This document shows, in pieces, positions 48,127 to 60,400 of a DNA stretch of 64,000 nucleotides (the stretch's first letter is position 1; each line of letters begins with the position of its first letter). A program made the position numbers and the translations under genes. The DNA is from Rhyacophila brunnea (lineage: Eukaryota > Arthropoda > Insecta > Trichoptera > Rhyacophilidae). The stretch spans positions 185,667 through 249,666 of the forward strand of contig JAGYXB010000186.1 of assembly GCA_022495005.1 (NCBI GenBank). Reading direction: 5' to 3'. The notes under the pieces were generated by a model that worked only from the letters and a program-made list of their open reading frames with translations, was not told the origin of the DNA and did not search any database.

Positions 48127-48667
48127 AATTACAAGATAAAAAGAACTTTTTATATACAACGTGTTTAAATTTTCTGTTGAATCATATAAACTTGACTTGA
48201 CTAACTTAAACGATCAAAAAAAATTGTACTTGATAGAAATAATACTGAAATGTCAATTTGATATGTCATATTTATTTCCATGGTAACGTCCGTATATATT
48301 GATAATTTAGTTGCTAGGACCTCTAGCAACCAATAATGGTGTTGAAATAACTTTTCATACAAAACAGAATTAACTGAAAATGAATTCAATTCTACTTAAA
48401 GATGGCTAAAAGTATTAAAAAAATGCATTGGTATCGCGTTCTGATATATTCTAAAAGTTTCAAATGTCTAGCTAGTCGGGAAGTTAGTTGAAAATCGATT
48501 GCAAGATTTATATCGGACAAAGAACCACCGGACAAATAAGAATACGACATAATAAAAATGTTGTAAAAATCGAGTCGACTGTTCCCAAAGATTGAAAGCA
48601 CGTTACATTAACGAGACAAACTAAAATGCATATTATAATACAGACTTAATTATTAAAAATAACATAT
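48127..48667 (+). repeat. R1 repeat, copy 4 (long form)
   Basis: Full R1 body plus the about 100-bp extension shared with copy 3. The internal hairpin is kept in a shortened loop (gttgctaggacctctagcaa). Confidence 0.82.
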
Positions 48668-48720
48668 AAAAGAACCACCGGACAAATAAGAATACGAGAT
48701 AATAAAAACGTTGTAAAATA
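48668..48720 (+). repeat. Short duplicate of the R1 3' end
   Basis: Immediately after copy 4 the last 50 bp of R1 restart (aaagaaccaccggacaaata to aacgttgtaaaata). It is a partial tandem copy, suggesting a tandem array or unequal exchange. Confidence 0.7.
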
Positions 48721-49950
48721 CACTAAATATCCATAATTTTACCGTGAACACCATTTGGAATATGCTAATGTAAGGCGTCACACTGCCTTTAACCATAGCG
48801 ATAGGTAAGGGGCCCGACAAAAATCCTAGCCTGAGGGCCTGTTTCAATATGTGGGGCACAGGAACAACAAATCCGAGAATTTAAAAATATCGTAGGAAAA
48901 CATACATAATAATATTATATTATTTGACTATTATTCTACCAATTATTATATCTGAAAATGAAATAGACACTTTATAATTTTGCAGAAAAAGTGGTTTGAT
49001 AATTATTAGGTGTTACGAACATTAAAAATGAATTTATAAGATAAATACATCGTAAATATGAAAATAGTTCCGTATAATTATTTATTATAACGGAGAGCAA
49101 AATTCAAGTTTCATCAACAAATTTATCAATGAATCAAGGCCAACAAAAAAAACTGTTTTCAATAGATTATCTTCAGTCAATTAATCTCAGATTTATACAA
49201 GTTGGGATACAAAGTGTGGGTTTATCAAATGTTAAGTATGGTACCCACTTTGTTTTCCAACGTAATACTAGTGTAAAGTAGCTTAGTTTCAAAACAAAGA
49301 CCATAAGTCATAAGAGGCTGTCATGAGGCGTCGATGTGTTGGTAAAACAACATATATTATGATCTTGATTGTTGTACCACAATGCATAATATATGTAGGT
49401 AAAATAATGGTAAAAGTGGGCGACTTATTATGCTGCGGTGTGTTTTGCGTATTGGCACAGATAGATCGTTGACCGCGTGGGAATACGATAATATAACGCA
49501 AGTCGATCCGCCAGTGATGAAAAACTGGCAAAACGTGAGACAACTATGTACTTTTTTTACCGCCAAAATTTTGGCTGGAATGGATTTCTCATTTTTTTTA
49601 TATGAAAGCAAAGCAATGCTGGATATTATTTGCTTTAGCTGATATGTTACTAGCAACAATGAAACTGCATAGGTAAAAGTTAGACCAAAACGAAAGGGTG
49701 TAATGATGTGATAAATTAAAAAATATATACATATTATAAGGCATCGAATAACAAAAACCGATACGTCCACATACTTACAATCTTTTACAAAATACGTACA
49801 TATTCTACGTGAAATTTTGTGTTAATTGTTTATATCTATATAACGTCTAAAATGCCCCAAAATCACACGAAAAAAATGTTTGAAAACCTAACGAGTGTTT
49901 AAAGTGATATAAATATAATATGTTATCCGTCGATGTTTTATAAGTGAGGG
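48721..49950. other. Non-coding; unexplained 137-codon minus frame at 49357-49770
   Basis: The longest frame outside the genes apart from 62247 is hydrophobic (YAVSLLLVTYQLKQIISSIA) but carries no recognisable family signature and is overlapped by a 70-codon frame on the other strand. I do not call it a gene. The rest is AT-rich. Confidence 0.35.
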
Positions 49951-50645
49951 TTAAGGGCCCACATGCCCCACATAGGTCAAAATGGAGATTTTATGGTATT
50001 TTCAGAGCATAAGCCTGGACATTCCTTAAACGTTGTAGATAATCTATTTATATACTTTTGAAGCTTTATTATCCTTTATATTTATTTTAAACATTTGATG
50101 ACTGCATAAAGTATTTTTATTATATAAAATAGTATTATTTTAAACCTCTCGATAATGTTTTAGAATATGGTCATTTCAGTACATCCATGTGCAGTGGTGT
50201 TAAGATTTTTTTGGTTTATTAATTTTTAAACGCATTTATAAAACCATTAGTAAAATTGATGTTGATATTATCATAGTGAAATATTTACGATAAAAAAATA
50301 TATTGATAATCTCTGTGATCCCAAATTTGACAAGAATTATGCATTTTATTATTCAAAAAATGAGCACGATTAACATATTTGAAGATAATTCTAAAGATAC
50401 TGATTATAAGCTATGTCTTTGACCATTCAAATGTGATAAAGCATTCTACGAATAATGATTGTTTTATAATAATTATTGACCTAAGAATAAGATAGTATTT
50501 TTTTAAATACGCCAATTCTATTGGCATTTCCCCGTGGTTCAGCTACAGCATACGGCCGTAGCCATAAATTGACAAACGTTAAATGAACTAGGGAGTAAGA
50601 TCATGCTAACGCGCGTGTTTGAACATGTATCTAACCGAAAAAAAT
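49951..50645 (+). repeat. R2 repeat, copy 4
   Basis: Begins ttaagggcccacatgcccca and ends gaacatgtatctaaccg followed by aaaaaaa. Colinear along its whole length with 23608-24320, with small indels. Confidence 0.82.
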
Positions 50646-51910
50646 GATTGTTTTCACGTAAAATTAATTCATTGTGACGCATATGTCGACCCTACCGGAG
50701 TGAGTCATATATTCTTCGAGAAATTTACGCTACTACAATAGTATCGTTCACAAATGTCCGTATACACAAATAAGTGTGTGGGCTAATGATATCAATGGTG
50801 GGCATGCGCATTGGGTGCCTCGCGTCGATACGTATATTGCGCGTGCGTCACAATGACATAATTTTGCGAGTGCCTTCAATGTCCCGAGTTACAGCATAGC
50901 AGACTCATCATCACACCACACCAAGGAATAATAATAACATTATATCGAATTCCAAATATTTTAAATCAAATTAAATACTGAAAGAAAAGGTTGACCACGA
51001 AAGTGTATGATATATTATGCAGTACCGTATTTTATTCATAAATTCAACTTTAAAGCGTAATATAAAACCATAATAGACGGATAAGTAGCATTTCGTTTAG
51101 TTTTAGATCGATGCTCTGTCAATTATCCGTAATATATACGTGATTTATTTTGTTCCATGTAATATTATAAAAGTAACCACAATGTAATCAAGTACAAGTA
51201 TAATACAGGATTGTTGACTTCACTAAAATTCAATTAATCCGGATAGAATAAAACGAAATAATATATTTTTCCTATCCAATTAATATGTATTGTAAATGGC
51301 GGAATATTTCTGGCATATTTTCCCAAAGACACCAGATTGCGAATGTTCTGATTAGCTTGGCATGTATGCAGTAAAATCCTCTGTTTAAATTGGATTTTGA
51401 AAATTTTGTTTTAATTTAAAAAAACTTTTAGTTACTCACAAAATAAATACCTTATAATATAGATGTAGATGAATAATAGTTAAACACAGTTGTCAACATG
51501 TCTACATTTAACTAGAAAGTTAAATAAAATGTTTAATCATTGTCGTTCAAAGAAATAGATTAAATACGTGTTACCACAATTACAAAAATTAAATATTAGT
51601 ACCTAAGCATAGTTTAATATTTGTCTTTTCACGTGTCATTTCTTTGAAAGTCAGCCATCATTTTGACGAATCCATAACAAAAACAAACTGCTCGAAACAG
51701 GAAAATATTCAGATTTATTTTAAAACAAGACACTATTTTTCTTCTAATGTGAATTTATCAGCTTCAGGAATTCCTTACTCTTGAACTCATTATATATAAT
51801 ATACGATAGATTCGAATCGTCAATTTTACTTAGGGCTTTTATAGTATATTCTTAATCACTTAAAATTTTTGTTATAACGTATTTGCACTTGCTAATAATT
51901 TGATAAACTA
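50646..51910. other. Non-coding; GC-richer patch at 50690-50890
   Basis: The patch contains gggcatgcgcattgggtgcc and cgcgtcgatacgtatattgc but no open frame or shared repeat. The remainder is AT-rich. Confidence 0.35.
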
Positions 51911-52215
51911 TTACGAATAATTCACAAGACTTGAGAATAAAATATTATTTTATTGAACATACATAATTTGAAAACATTTCCGAGAAATTTATTAGGTACC
52001 AAAAGAAAAAAATCTTTTTGAAAAAGAATACACTGAGCACGTTCGTATTTGCGTTCCCCAGGATTCGCACCCATGTCCTCTGACCACTATGTTATACGTC
52101 ATGTCCTATCTAATTGCGATAAAGTTTACTAATACTTTTACAATACTCTCGAAACACGTTCTATATAGCGTTACTAATTGGCAATCGGCTTTTACATTTT
52201 TAAAACAAAGTATTA
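51911..52215 (-). mobile_element. tRNA-like SINE, family S1, copy 3
   Basis: Reversed S1 with tail (attcacaagacttgag, attgaacatacataattt), tRNA-like segment (ccaggattcgcacccatgtc) and leader (taattggcaatcggctttta). It is the most complete counterpart of 9398-9625. Confidence 0.65.
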
Positions 52216-52287
52216 AATTATCTTAATTACTAACCGGTGTCAGGATCGCTCCACATTTTTGTTACGTTCTTTTACTATAAAAAACAT

Positions 52288-52395
52288 TTGTTAACTTCGT
52301 CGTAATCAGATAGAACACGCATAGTTTAGTGGTTAGCGCATATGGGCGTGAATCCCCGGGAGGTTCGAATTCTGTTGGGCTTTTTTTTGAGAATT
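52288..52395 (+). mobile_element. tRNA-like SINE head, family S1-related
   Basis: The sequence gtagttagcgc-like, here catagtttagtggttagcgc, is followed by gggaggttcgaattctgttg, resembling A and B boxes; the leader cttcgtcgtaatcagat parallels gtttgtcgtaattaagt at 9482. With 51911-52215 it forms a head-to-head pair about 75 bp apart. Confidence 0.5.
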
Positions 52396-53479
52396 GTATT
52401 AATAATATTAATTGGTAATAATTTAAAAAATATAAATCTATTTTTTCGTATGTTATATATTATATATTATAATATAATATAATATGTACTTAAACTAAGC
52501 AATAAATTACAATATTCCGTATTAGTAACATATTATGATATACGATGTTTTTTTCAATAATTCAATATAATTTTGTCGAAATAATGATGTCAACAGTAAT
52601 ATATTATCATTTTTATGATTTATTTGACAAAAAACATGATTTTGTGTACGCATAATGTTATTCTAAAATAATATTTTTCCTACGCATTTCTGTATCAAGG
52701 CACTATTGTTCATAAATAAATTGAATATATTGTATAAAAAAAAAGTAGTAATAAAAAACAAACACTTATGATATGTGGATAAAAAATAAACTACATCATC
52801 TGGTGACCTCTTACGTCAGGTTATAAAAGGAAAACGATTTAGAATACTATAATACTATTTTTTACTACGACTGATTGTATAAGCAAAAAGTATGTATACA
52901 TATTATTTGAAAGGATTGTTTTTGTCAACCCCTTTCGTTACGTGACGCCCTTAGTAGCCAAGTAACCTGCGACTACCTGATGCATTAGCATTATAACTTT
53001 GCTATGTTTTAATGTGAATTAATTAGTCATCATGACATTTCATTATATATATATTTTATTAATTCTATAATATTTAAAGATTTATTTTATTTACATTGAC
53101 AACTGTTTCGAGCTATGAAGCTCTGTTAAGAATACGAGAATGTAAAACGAAGAAGTTAAAAAGGAAGAAGTTACGGTGATATTTTGGTATATGGTAAAAC
53201 ATTAATATATTATTAGAGAATTTGGAGATTGAATGACTGCCTGATAGAGGTATTCACTAGTTATTTTTATCCATTTCAGCCTTCAATGTTTAGCTACCTC
53301 CTAATTTTAGTGAAAATAATCATTGTTATGAGCCAATAGGTTTAAGGGTGGAAATTATGCGGAAAGACAACAATAGAAAACAATAAACATCGAGACATAC
53401 AAGAAAAAATTCATGGTGTAATAAATGTCAAATCAGTTTTGTTATATACGTTTTATAGAGTTTTCCACACTGAGATCTA
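52396..53479. other. Non-coding; TA-rich simple repeat at 52448-52482
   Basis: The simple repeat is atattatatattataatata-like. Nothing else is recognised. Confidence 0.4.
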
Positions 53480-53850
53480 AAATTTCTCTCAATGTCCAAG
53501 ACGTTGGAGATATGATACGACTGTTCCAGTATAGGGAAGTGTATTGCAAGTTGGTTAGCAACCTTCTATAGAAGACGGCACCAAAATTAGAAGAATTGAA
53601 GGAAACATGAAATAAATGGTGCCTCTCTAATTTTCATGAAATAAATCTGGAAGAAAAGTGTACGAAAATATTACTTTTTATCAGAATTTAAGAGTGGTTG
53701 GTGACCCCCTAGGGTCTAGAATTAGCATCACGACCCATGGGTATATTGAAATTTAGGGGAGGACGATTCTAGAGGAGGCATATTTGTTAAAAAGTGGCTT
53801 AACTCTAGCGTAACAAAAAAGTTCCACAATACTTGTAGAATGGTATTTGA
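53480..53850 (+). pseudogene. Decayed LINE reverse transcriptase relic
   Basis: One plus frame reads WCLSNFHEINLEEKCTKILL, then FIRI, which recalls the WCxxNxLxLNxxKCxVxSFxR region that follows the FADD motif in Jockey/CR1-like elements (compare WGRRNKLDFNIDKCNVLSFT in the LINE at the right edge). Stops flank it on both sides. Confidence 0.5.
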
Positions 53851-54104
53851 TACCTAATATAATTGAAGACAGGAAAAGCTAATGCTAAACTAAAACTAAT
53901 TATTATTTTAATAATTATTTAATATTCACAAATGCCTACTACAGTTTTTTTTAATATAATATGTGTAATATACATATAGGTATATTCTTTTTAATACTAC
54001 AATAGGTTACGAGGTCACTGACAGTAATGTAGTGAAACAGTAGTACAGTAGTAGAAGCGAAACCATTACATAAAAACACAAACGTGAGAAAACTACATAA
54101 ATAT

Positions 54105-54180
54105 ATTTTGAATTCACCGGGTGTCAAATCCGGTATCGCTGTGTCAGCCCAGTGCTTTACGCACTGAATCTTGAGGGCAG
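54105..54180 (-). mobile_element. S3-like SINE head
   Basis: On the minus strand ttcagtgcgtaaagcactgg and ccggatttgacacccggtga mirror the S3 A- and B-box segments. The 112-codon minus frame at 53951-54289 runs through it and is not a gene. Confidence 0.5.
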
Positions 54181-55815
54181 CCTTATTAGTAATATTATTA
54201 CCATTATAAATTGGAAATTTGGTTGCCTTTCTATTGAGGGAATTTGAGATACCTCGAATAACATGCGTGTATTGATTTGAATGAGCCATAAAAGAATCGA
54301 TAGGTTAATGGATAAGAGTAGCCTCCTGGACAGTGAAACTCATTTTTATTCGACGTTTTCTAATATATTGTATGTTTTAATATCACATATTTTCATGGTA
54401 ATAATATGCATAAATTACTATGAGTGTTATAGTAGCAGTCAATCGGTACGTATTAAAAACTGAAAATGGGTAAATAAATGTAGTTGATAATTTAAAAATG
54501 ACATTATTCGTTGTTATGCAGCTGTCTTTCTTAAGGTAAATAAAAAGCAGTTTACGTTTAAAACAATGACATTTAAAAAATAATACAAATATAACAATTT
54601 GACATGCGTAATATTGTTTTATTTTTCATAGCGACTCATAAAAAATAAAATTACGTCTGTGTTGGAATAGTTTTTCATATTGTCTCGAGACAATGAATGA
54701 AAAGTGTTTTGCAATTTTTCATTTTGTTTTAGTTTTGAGCAAAATTGACTCAACATTTTATCTGGATCAGGGATTTGATAATGCACATAGCTCGCAGTAC
54801 GACTTATACGCAAGGCCGACCGAAATGGTTAGTTTTTCTCAGCAATCATAATTGTTAAGATCATTAATTTTTCGACCAAATAATTACCATAGACGAATTC
54901 AACTCTTTTTTTCGCTATGCGCGATACGCTTCATTAAAAAATACAATAAAAAAAATCTTATATGGCTATCCATAAATCGTATTTTTTTTACAATAAAACC
55001 CACTAAAATTAAATAAACTATTTTTGAGGGTATTTCAGAATAAGACTTATTTTTGACAAACTGCCATTTTAGTATTTTTGATTAATATGTGTGTTTTACA
55101 TAAAATATCTAACCTATGTTTTCAATTAATTGGCTTGTCTGCCAAATAAACATTTCTCCCACGTTAGTACCAGAGAATTAAAAAAACGCTCAAAAAAAAT
55201 TAACATGATAATCAATAATTATTTATAAAATATCAATAAAAATCAATTTCATTGAGCGATAATATAATTTATCAAAAAATCGTATAGCTTTAATAAAAAA
55301 ATACTATATAATATTATATGTATATGATTACAAAATAAAACCATTATAAATGAAGAGAGTAGGTATCTACCCATATTTACAATTAAATTATTGTTATTAA
55401 GTCTTTACTAGGTATCTCTTCTAAGTGGCAAATGCTAATAATTTACTCAAAATAAGAATATGTATTTAGTTAGGTTAGAATCAAAAATCAAATTTTCTAA
55501 AAAGAAAATACTATATCACTAATCAATGGAACTCCAAAAAATAATGATTCCCTGTGAAGATAAATGATTAAGATTGTTGATTAACATTCTTGTATTAACC
55601 CTTAAATGTGTATTTTACTTTTCTAATCGACTACATTAATATTTAATATTAGTATAAATTAGCAATATCATCTATTTATAAACACTAAACTATGTCACAA
55701 TTTGTTCACTGCAGAGAACTGCAAGTTTTAAATATAGTTTCATTCATACAAAAAACTTTAATAATAATACAGTTTGTTGCTGAAAGCCAACACCATGCAA
55801 TTAAGGGTTAGAGTA
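54181..55815. other. Non-coding, nothing recognised
   Basis: AT-rich sequence. Open frames at 54281-54463 and 54619-54813 have no protein-family features. Confidence 0.4.
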
Positions 55816-56022
55816 TATTCTTCATAGCGTTGCACTTCGGTTTTAGGATGAAAATGATGTAATATGTTATATATATTTTTACATATATTATCTATATATT
55901 CATTTATTACTATACATATTAATGCAAGGCAATATCATCTGATCTAATTTTATGCGAGGTAATTGGGCAAAGAGGCATATCAGTATAGCAAAGATTACTA
56001 AAAAGTGCAAAGTTATAAAACG
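55816..56022 (+). mobile_element. M1 MITE, copy 4
   Basis: Left end tattcttcatagcgttgcac, right end gtgcaaagttataaaacg followed by TA. It contains taggatgaaaatgatg and ttatgcgaggtaattgggca as in the other M1 copies. The left inverted end is more eroded than the right. The 70-codon minus frame at 55919-56131 is incidental. Confidence 0.72.
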
Positions 56023-57258
56023 TATTCTCCAATAAATACAAAGCTCTTAAAGTGTCCTTATTGTGATGGAAAATCCGCCATGATAGTATGAGAAATAAAA
56101 CGTAATCATCAGTAACAGAACAGAACCTCACTCAATCATGATCTATGGAAATGATTTTTACATTATTTTAAGTCATTTTTGATATCCAATATTTTTATGT
56201 TAGATTGATGCGTTTAGAATCATTTAGCATATTTTACTAAAAGATTTTGCTTGCAGGTTGTATTCTATTCTATTACATTCTTTTATCGTGGGGTGACTGC
56301 AAAAAGTTGGTAAGTTTCGAAATCATGTTATGGAGCAATTGTAATTTGAAAGTTTGACATGTCCTCTAAAATCAGGAATAATGCTAATTTATTTATGCTC
56401 TATGTACCCACATGTTTTATAATATATAAATCGAATGATCTTCATTTTTATTCTTGTATACATATTTATATATAGACATGTAATCCGTTGCTAACTCTAA
56501 ATAGCTAAATTATTGGCTTTCGGCAGCTACCCTACATTATATTCGTTTACGCGTATTTTGTGACAAAATATTAAGACAGTATGTCTATATGCTGTCTTAT
56601 CTATAATATACAGAAAATAAAACGTGACGTGGTAAAGATATAATATGTATATTGGGTGTAATGTGCAGGATCAAATATTTTAAAAAATTGGTAAGAGAGC
56701 AAACAAAAGTATTGTACATAACACAGACCTCGAAATCAAAATCTAACCTTCAGTAGATGGCAGGAAATTTAGGGCGCCCATAATCAATGAGATAATCAAA
56801 GAAGTACAGGGCATCGAAAGATTTAGATTTTAAAACCGAGGAAAATGGAGACAGCATGGATTATTATTATTTTAGAAACAATTCTCAAGAAACTTAAATT
56901 CTTCCTTACCACGGTGCACGAGTGCATGAATATAGACACAATACCTTCTCGTCGGTATATCAAAATGGCACCCAATTAGCACGACATCGACCAACAAGCG
57001 CGAAATTATTATTTTATTGTTTTAGCTGTCATAAAAGAAAGTTGTAGTTATTCATTTCAAGGACAGTAATAAATATTTAGACAAGCAATTTTTAATACAC
57101 TGTATATACAGATTTTGTTTATTTATTTAAAGAAAATGTAGTATATTAGTATAATATTACAAACACGTTTATTATAAATATGATAAAAGTATTATTATTA
57201 TTAATAATAATAATATATATTTACTATTTTTGCCGAGTAAAATTACATTATATAATTA
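56023..57258. other. Non-coding, no confident feature
   Basis: Around 56700-56870 the base composition is more coding-like, but the frames are broken and I could not place the sequence. A trinucleotide run (attattattattaataataa) lies at about 57190. Confidence 0.35.
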
Positions 57259-57735
57259 ATTACAAGATAAAAAGAACTTCTTGTATACAACGTTTTTAAT
57301 TTTTTTTGTTGAATTATTATGCTCAATATGCTCAAACTTGTACTTGATATGAAGTAAATAAAAAACAAACAAATATAAAATACTGAAATGTCATTTTGAC
57401 ATTTCATTTTGATTTCCATAATAATGCACGTATAAATTAATAATTTAGTTGCTAGGACCACCCCCTTAGCAACCAATAATAGTCTTTTACTTTTTACGGA
57501 TTTTTTCTGAAATAACTTTCCATACAAAACAGAATTAACTGAAAATGAATTCAATTCTGCTTAAAGATGGCTAAAAGTATTAAAAGAATGTATTGGCATC
57601 GTGTTCTGATATATTCTAAAATTTTCAAATGTCTAGCTAGTCGGGAAGTTAGTTAAACATCGATTGCAAGATTTGTACTGGACAAACAACCACCGGACAA
57701 ACAAGAATACGAGCTAATAAAAACGTTGTAAAAAA
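57259..57735 (+). repeat. R1 repeat, copy 5 (short form)
   Basis: Starts aattacaagataaaaagaac and ends aaaacgttgtaaaa, without the 3' extension. Hairpin arms gttgctagg and cttagcaac remain around 57448-57474. The 103-codon minus frame at 57243-57554 includes the repeat and resembles the one at 48201-48389 only because both read through R1. Confidence 0.82.
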
Positions 57736-58594
57736 TAAAAGTAACCATAGCGTACCTATGATCATCAGCTATTCAATCAATCCATCTTGTGTTTATCCTT
57801 GATCCTGCAAACATTTTTATTTTTTTTTTAAATTTGATCGGATATTATGTTCATTACTCCAGATTGTTCGGTTTTTATCGAGGCCATATAAAGTCAGAAA
57901 GTGGCACGAAATGGTGAGTTAAGATGGTAGTGTTAGTTATTGCGTAACTTAGAATAGAATGTGTTAACATGCTTGCAGTAAGTGAATATTTTAGATTTCT
58001 ATTTTGTTCATATTACCACTTTTATATATGAAACAATCATCTGTTTACCATATCGACTGCTTAATTTGTAAACCGGCTAATATAACGTAAGAAATATTAT
58101 ATTTAACTATCGAGCCGAATTTAACAATTTTATTCCAAAAATACACTTTTTACACAGAAGCTGCACTATGAATTAATACACTATATAAAGCTTCCCTTAT
58201 TCCCTTATTCCCTGCCGAAGTTGTTCCATTTACGATATTGGAAATTTGGCACCTGCAGTTGACTGTTTTGAGTAAATAACGATAACGCATTTATTTATAG
58301 GTTTAGGAGTTTGAATTTTAGAAAACATTCTTTATAACAAAATACAATCAAAATCTTATTTTTGGTCAAAGGTGCAGTTAGTTGGTTTGCAGATTAAGGA
58401 GTCGATATTGCATTAAAGTATAAGTAATAACTAGCACTACAACTGACATTCGCAGTTTCATACCGCAGCCTTAATAATATATAGTGGGCCTTGGCTACTA
58501 CTTACTTAATAATTGTGATAGATACGACTTTTATAAAAGTAATATTTACTTCATAATAATGAATAATAATATGTACAGTCCATCAAATTGAGCC
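57736..58594. other. Non-coding, nothing recognised
   Basis: AT-rich sequence without shared repeats. Confidence 0.4.
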
Positions 58595-58765
58595 GTTTTA
58601 GATGGCTTAGCTATGTACACAAGATGTACGAGTCTTGCATGACAAAGAAACTGACATTCGGGAAACCGACCTCGTACAAGATGTAGGTACGTACGGGATG
58701 GCGTGGATTTAAAGACTTTGGGTATCCGACGCTGGAGGGAAGCGATTTTATACAGACCTAGATGA
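58595..58765 (+). pseudogene. Decayed LINE C-terminal relic
   Basis: Plus-strand frames give RWLSYVHKMYESCMTKKLTF followed, after a stop and frameshift, by VRDGVDLKTLGIRRWREA. This recalls the RWLGHVxRMxDxRLPKxxLYG and later Lys-Asp-Leu/Trp pattern at the C-terminus of non-LTR retrotransposon polyproteins. Not functional. Confidence 0.5.
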
Positions 58766-58796
58766 AGGCATGATGGTATTTAAAAAAGTATATATG

Positions 58797-58975
58797 TACA
58801 GTGCGTAAGGCGCTGGCCTTCCATCGCGGAGTTCTGGGTTCGATTCCCGGTGAGGTCAAAATATATTTACATAATCTAATATGTAAATTCCTCAAGCCTG
58901 GGAGTTTAACCACTATTATTGGGCTTCACGGCCTGTTGTGGTGTTTAATAAAGAAACAAATAGTAATAATAATTA
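58797..58975 (+). mobile_element. tRNA-like SINE, family S3, copy 2
   Basis: The head tgcgtaaggcgctggccttc and the B box gggttcgattcccggtgagg match 20186-20255. The tail cctcaagcctgggagtttaa ends in an A-rich (ataaagaaacaaatag) tract. The 65-codon frame starting in the head is not a gene. Confidence 0.75.
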
Positions 58976-59509
58976 AGCTAAAAAAATCTGTCAAGTAAAA
59001 CAGAAACTCAATTAAAAAAAACATACCATACACATATTATTTGCAATACATTTACTACGTACCTTGTGAACTTTCTGATATTTTTAAACGTTTCCCATTA
59101 GTGTTATCTTGTTTTCAATTAATATTGATCTTAAAAGATTCAATAATAACTTCCTGCTCTTACAACTAACCTTAAAAAAATAACATGTCAGCCGGATATT
59201 ATTTGCAAAAAAATATAATAGAGTTGCCCTTTAATGACATTTTTGCAAGTAAAATTTTTATCATACTCGCCCCATATAATGTATAGTAGTTACTACTGAC
59301 GTATCTACGTATATAATATAATCTAATATACTAAAATTTATATTACATAATTATTATACAACTCTTTGACTTTTGACGAGACTTTGACGATGACTTTTAA
59401 TGAATATTATAAAGTTTAATGTTGAGTATTATAAACGAGATGTAAAGCTGACAGATAGATTAAAATGTATTAAACATACGTAGGTTGGGAACACTTCAGA
59501 TTTAATACC
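58976..59509. other. Non-coding, nothing recognised
   Basis: AT-rich sequence. Confidence 0.4.
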
Positions 59510-59628
59510 TACTAGGAAAAATCACATTTGAAAAACTACTATGCTCGACGGGATTTGAACCCGTCTATCCACTGGTATCGCGCCAATATGCTTTAACTAA
59601 TTAAGGTACGAGCCTCATACCTAATTGG
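59510..59628 (-). mobile_element. tRNA-like SINE, family S1, left arm of head-to-head pair
   Basis: On the minus strand gctcgtaccttaattagtta, ttggcgcgataccagt and acgggttcaaatcccgt form a recognisable tRNA-like chain: a perfect T arm, a 5-bp anticodon-like stem, and a 5-bp acceptor stem (gctcg/cgagc). The base before the would-be anticodon is G rather than T33, and copies elsewhere have decayed, so I call a SINE head, not a tRNA gene. Confidence 0.7.
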
Positions 59629-59688
59629 AATAGGAAAACCGATAGTCAATAATAACGCAATTTGAAAAGCATTTCACTAGCTTAAATT

Positions 59689-59905
59689 ATCACAATTAGG
59701 TATGAGGCTCGTACCTTAATTGGTTAAAGCATATTGGCGCGATACCAGGGGATGGATATACTGGTTGAAAATCCCTCGAACATCGTATTTTTTTCAAATG
59801 TGATTTTTTCTAGTGGGTGTGTTTTAAAGTTATGTATGTTCGATATGTGGAATGTAACATTCTCAAATCTTATGAATTATTCGTTGATTGAAAGAAATGG
59901 TATAT
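59689..59905 (+). mobile_element. tRNA-like SINE, family S1, right arm of head-to-head pair
   Basis: Mirror image of 59510-59628 across a 60-bp spacer: aattaggtatgaggctcgta begins it, then ttggcgcgataccagggg. The SINE tail follows (ttatgtatgttcgatatg to tcttatgaattattcgttga), matching 9237-9304. The T-arm bases have changed (ctggttgaaaatccctcg), so this copy is more decayed than its partner. Confidence 0.7.
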
Positions 59906-60212
59906 TAAAATGTATTATTTAAATATTTTATTAAGTATATTATACAGTCTCACAGATATTATCTTTATAGGAATTACCTTAAGAATTGATCTTAAACTCC
60001 ATGATATTGACTTTAAAATATTCACCTATTAGGAAATTCAATTATGTCCAATAAGCTTTTTAAATATTAGAATATATTGCCTTAAATGACCGTACCACTA
60101 AATATTTTTTTTTTTTAATTTTTTCGATACATAAAGATAGTGTTGTTTATTTTGAATGAACATAAAACTATTTATATTAAATGTGTACATATGTTTTTTA
60201 ACTAAGTCCTAT
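59906..60212. other. Non-coding, nothing recognised
   Basis: AT-rich sequence. Confidence 0.4.
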
Positions 60213-60400
60213 CCTAAAACTGACCTCCACAGAAAGAGTAAAGGTTGTTTTAACAGATTTTTGTTTTTACGAGAAATACATGTTAGCCAGATTCATATTT
60301 TGACTCCAAACATACGTCATGTAAAACAATATAATATGTACTTGCCAAACCCACAATTCGACCATAAGATCCACCCCCTCAGCTATCGTGGGCATCTTAA
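60213..60400 (-). mobile_element. tRNA-like SINE, family S2, degenerate copy 3
   Basis: Shares with 6957-7130 the block gatttttgtttttacgagaa followed by catgttagcc, and then cccacaattcgaccataaga in the place of the B box. Strongly eroded. Confidence 0.5.

Noticed and set aside
49430..49642. 70-codon plus-strand frame (MLRCVLRIGTDRSLTAWEYD) as a gene
   Set aside because: Short, overlapped by a longer opposite frame, no recognisable family.
53951..54289. 112-codon minus-strand frame as a gene
   Set aside because: Its middle is an S3 SINE head read as protein; the remainder has no family signature.
56700..56870. Another RTE-type C-terminal relic
   Set aside because: Only vague resemblance in broken frames; no diagnostic motif.
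59540..59613. A functional tRNA gene
   Set aside because: The T arm and anticodon-like stem are good, but the acceptor stem is partial, T33 is missing, and the sequence is a multi-copy dispersed family with a shared tail.
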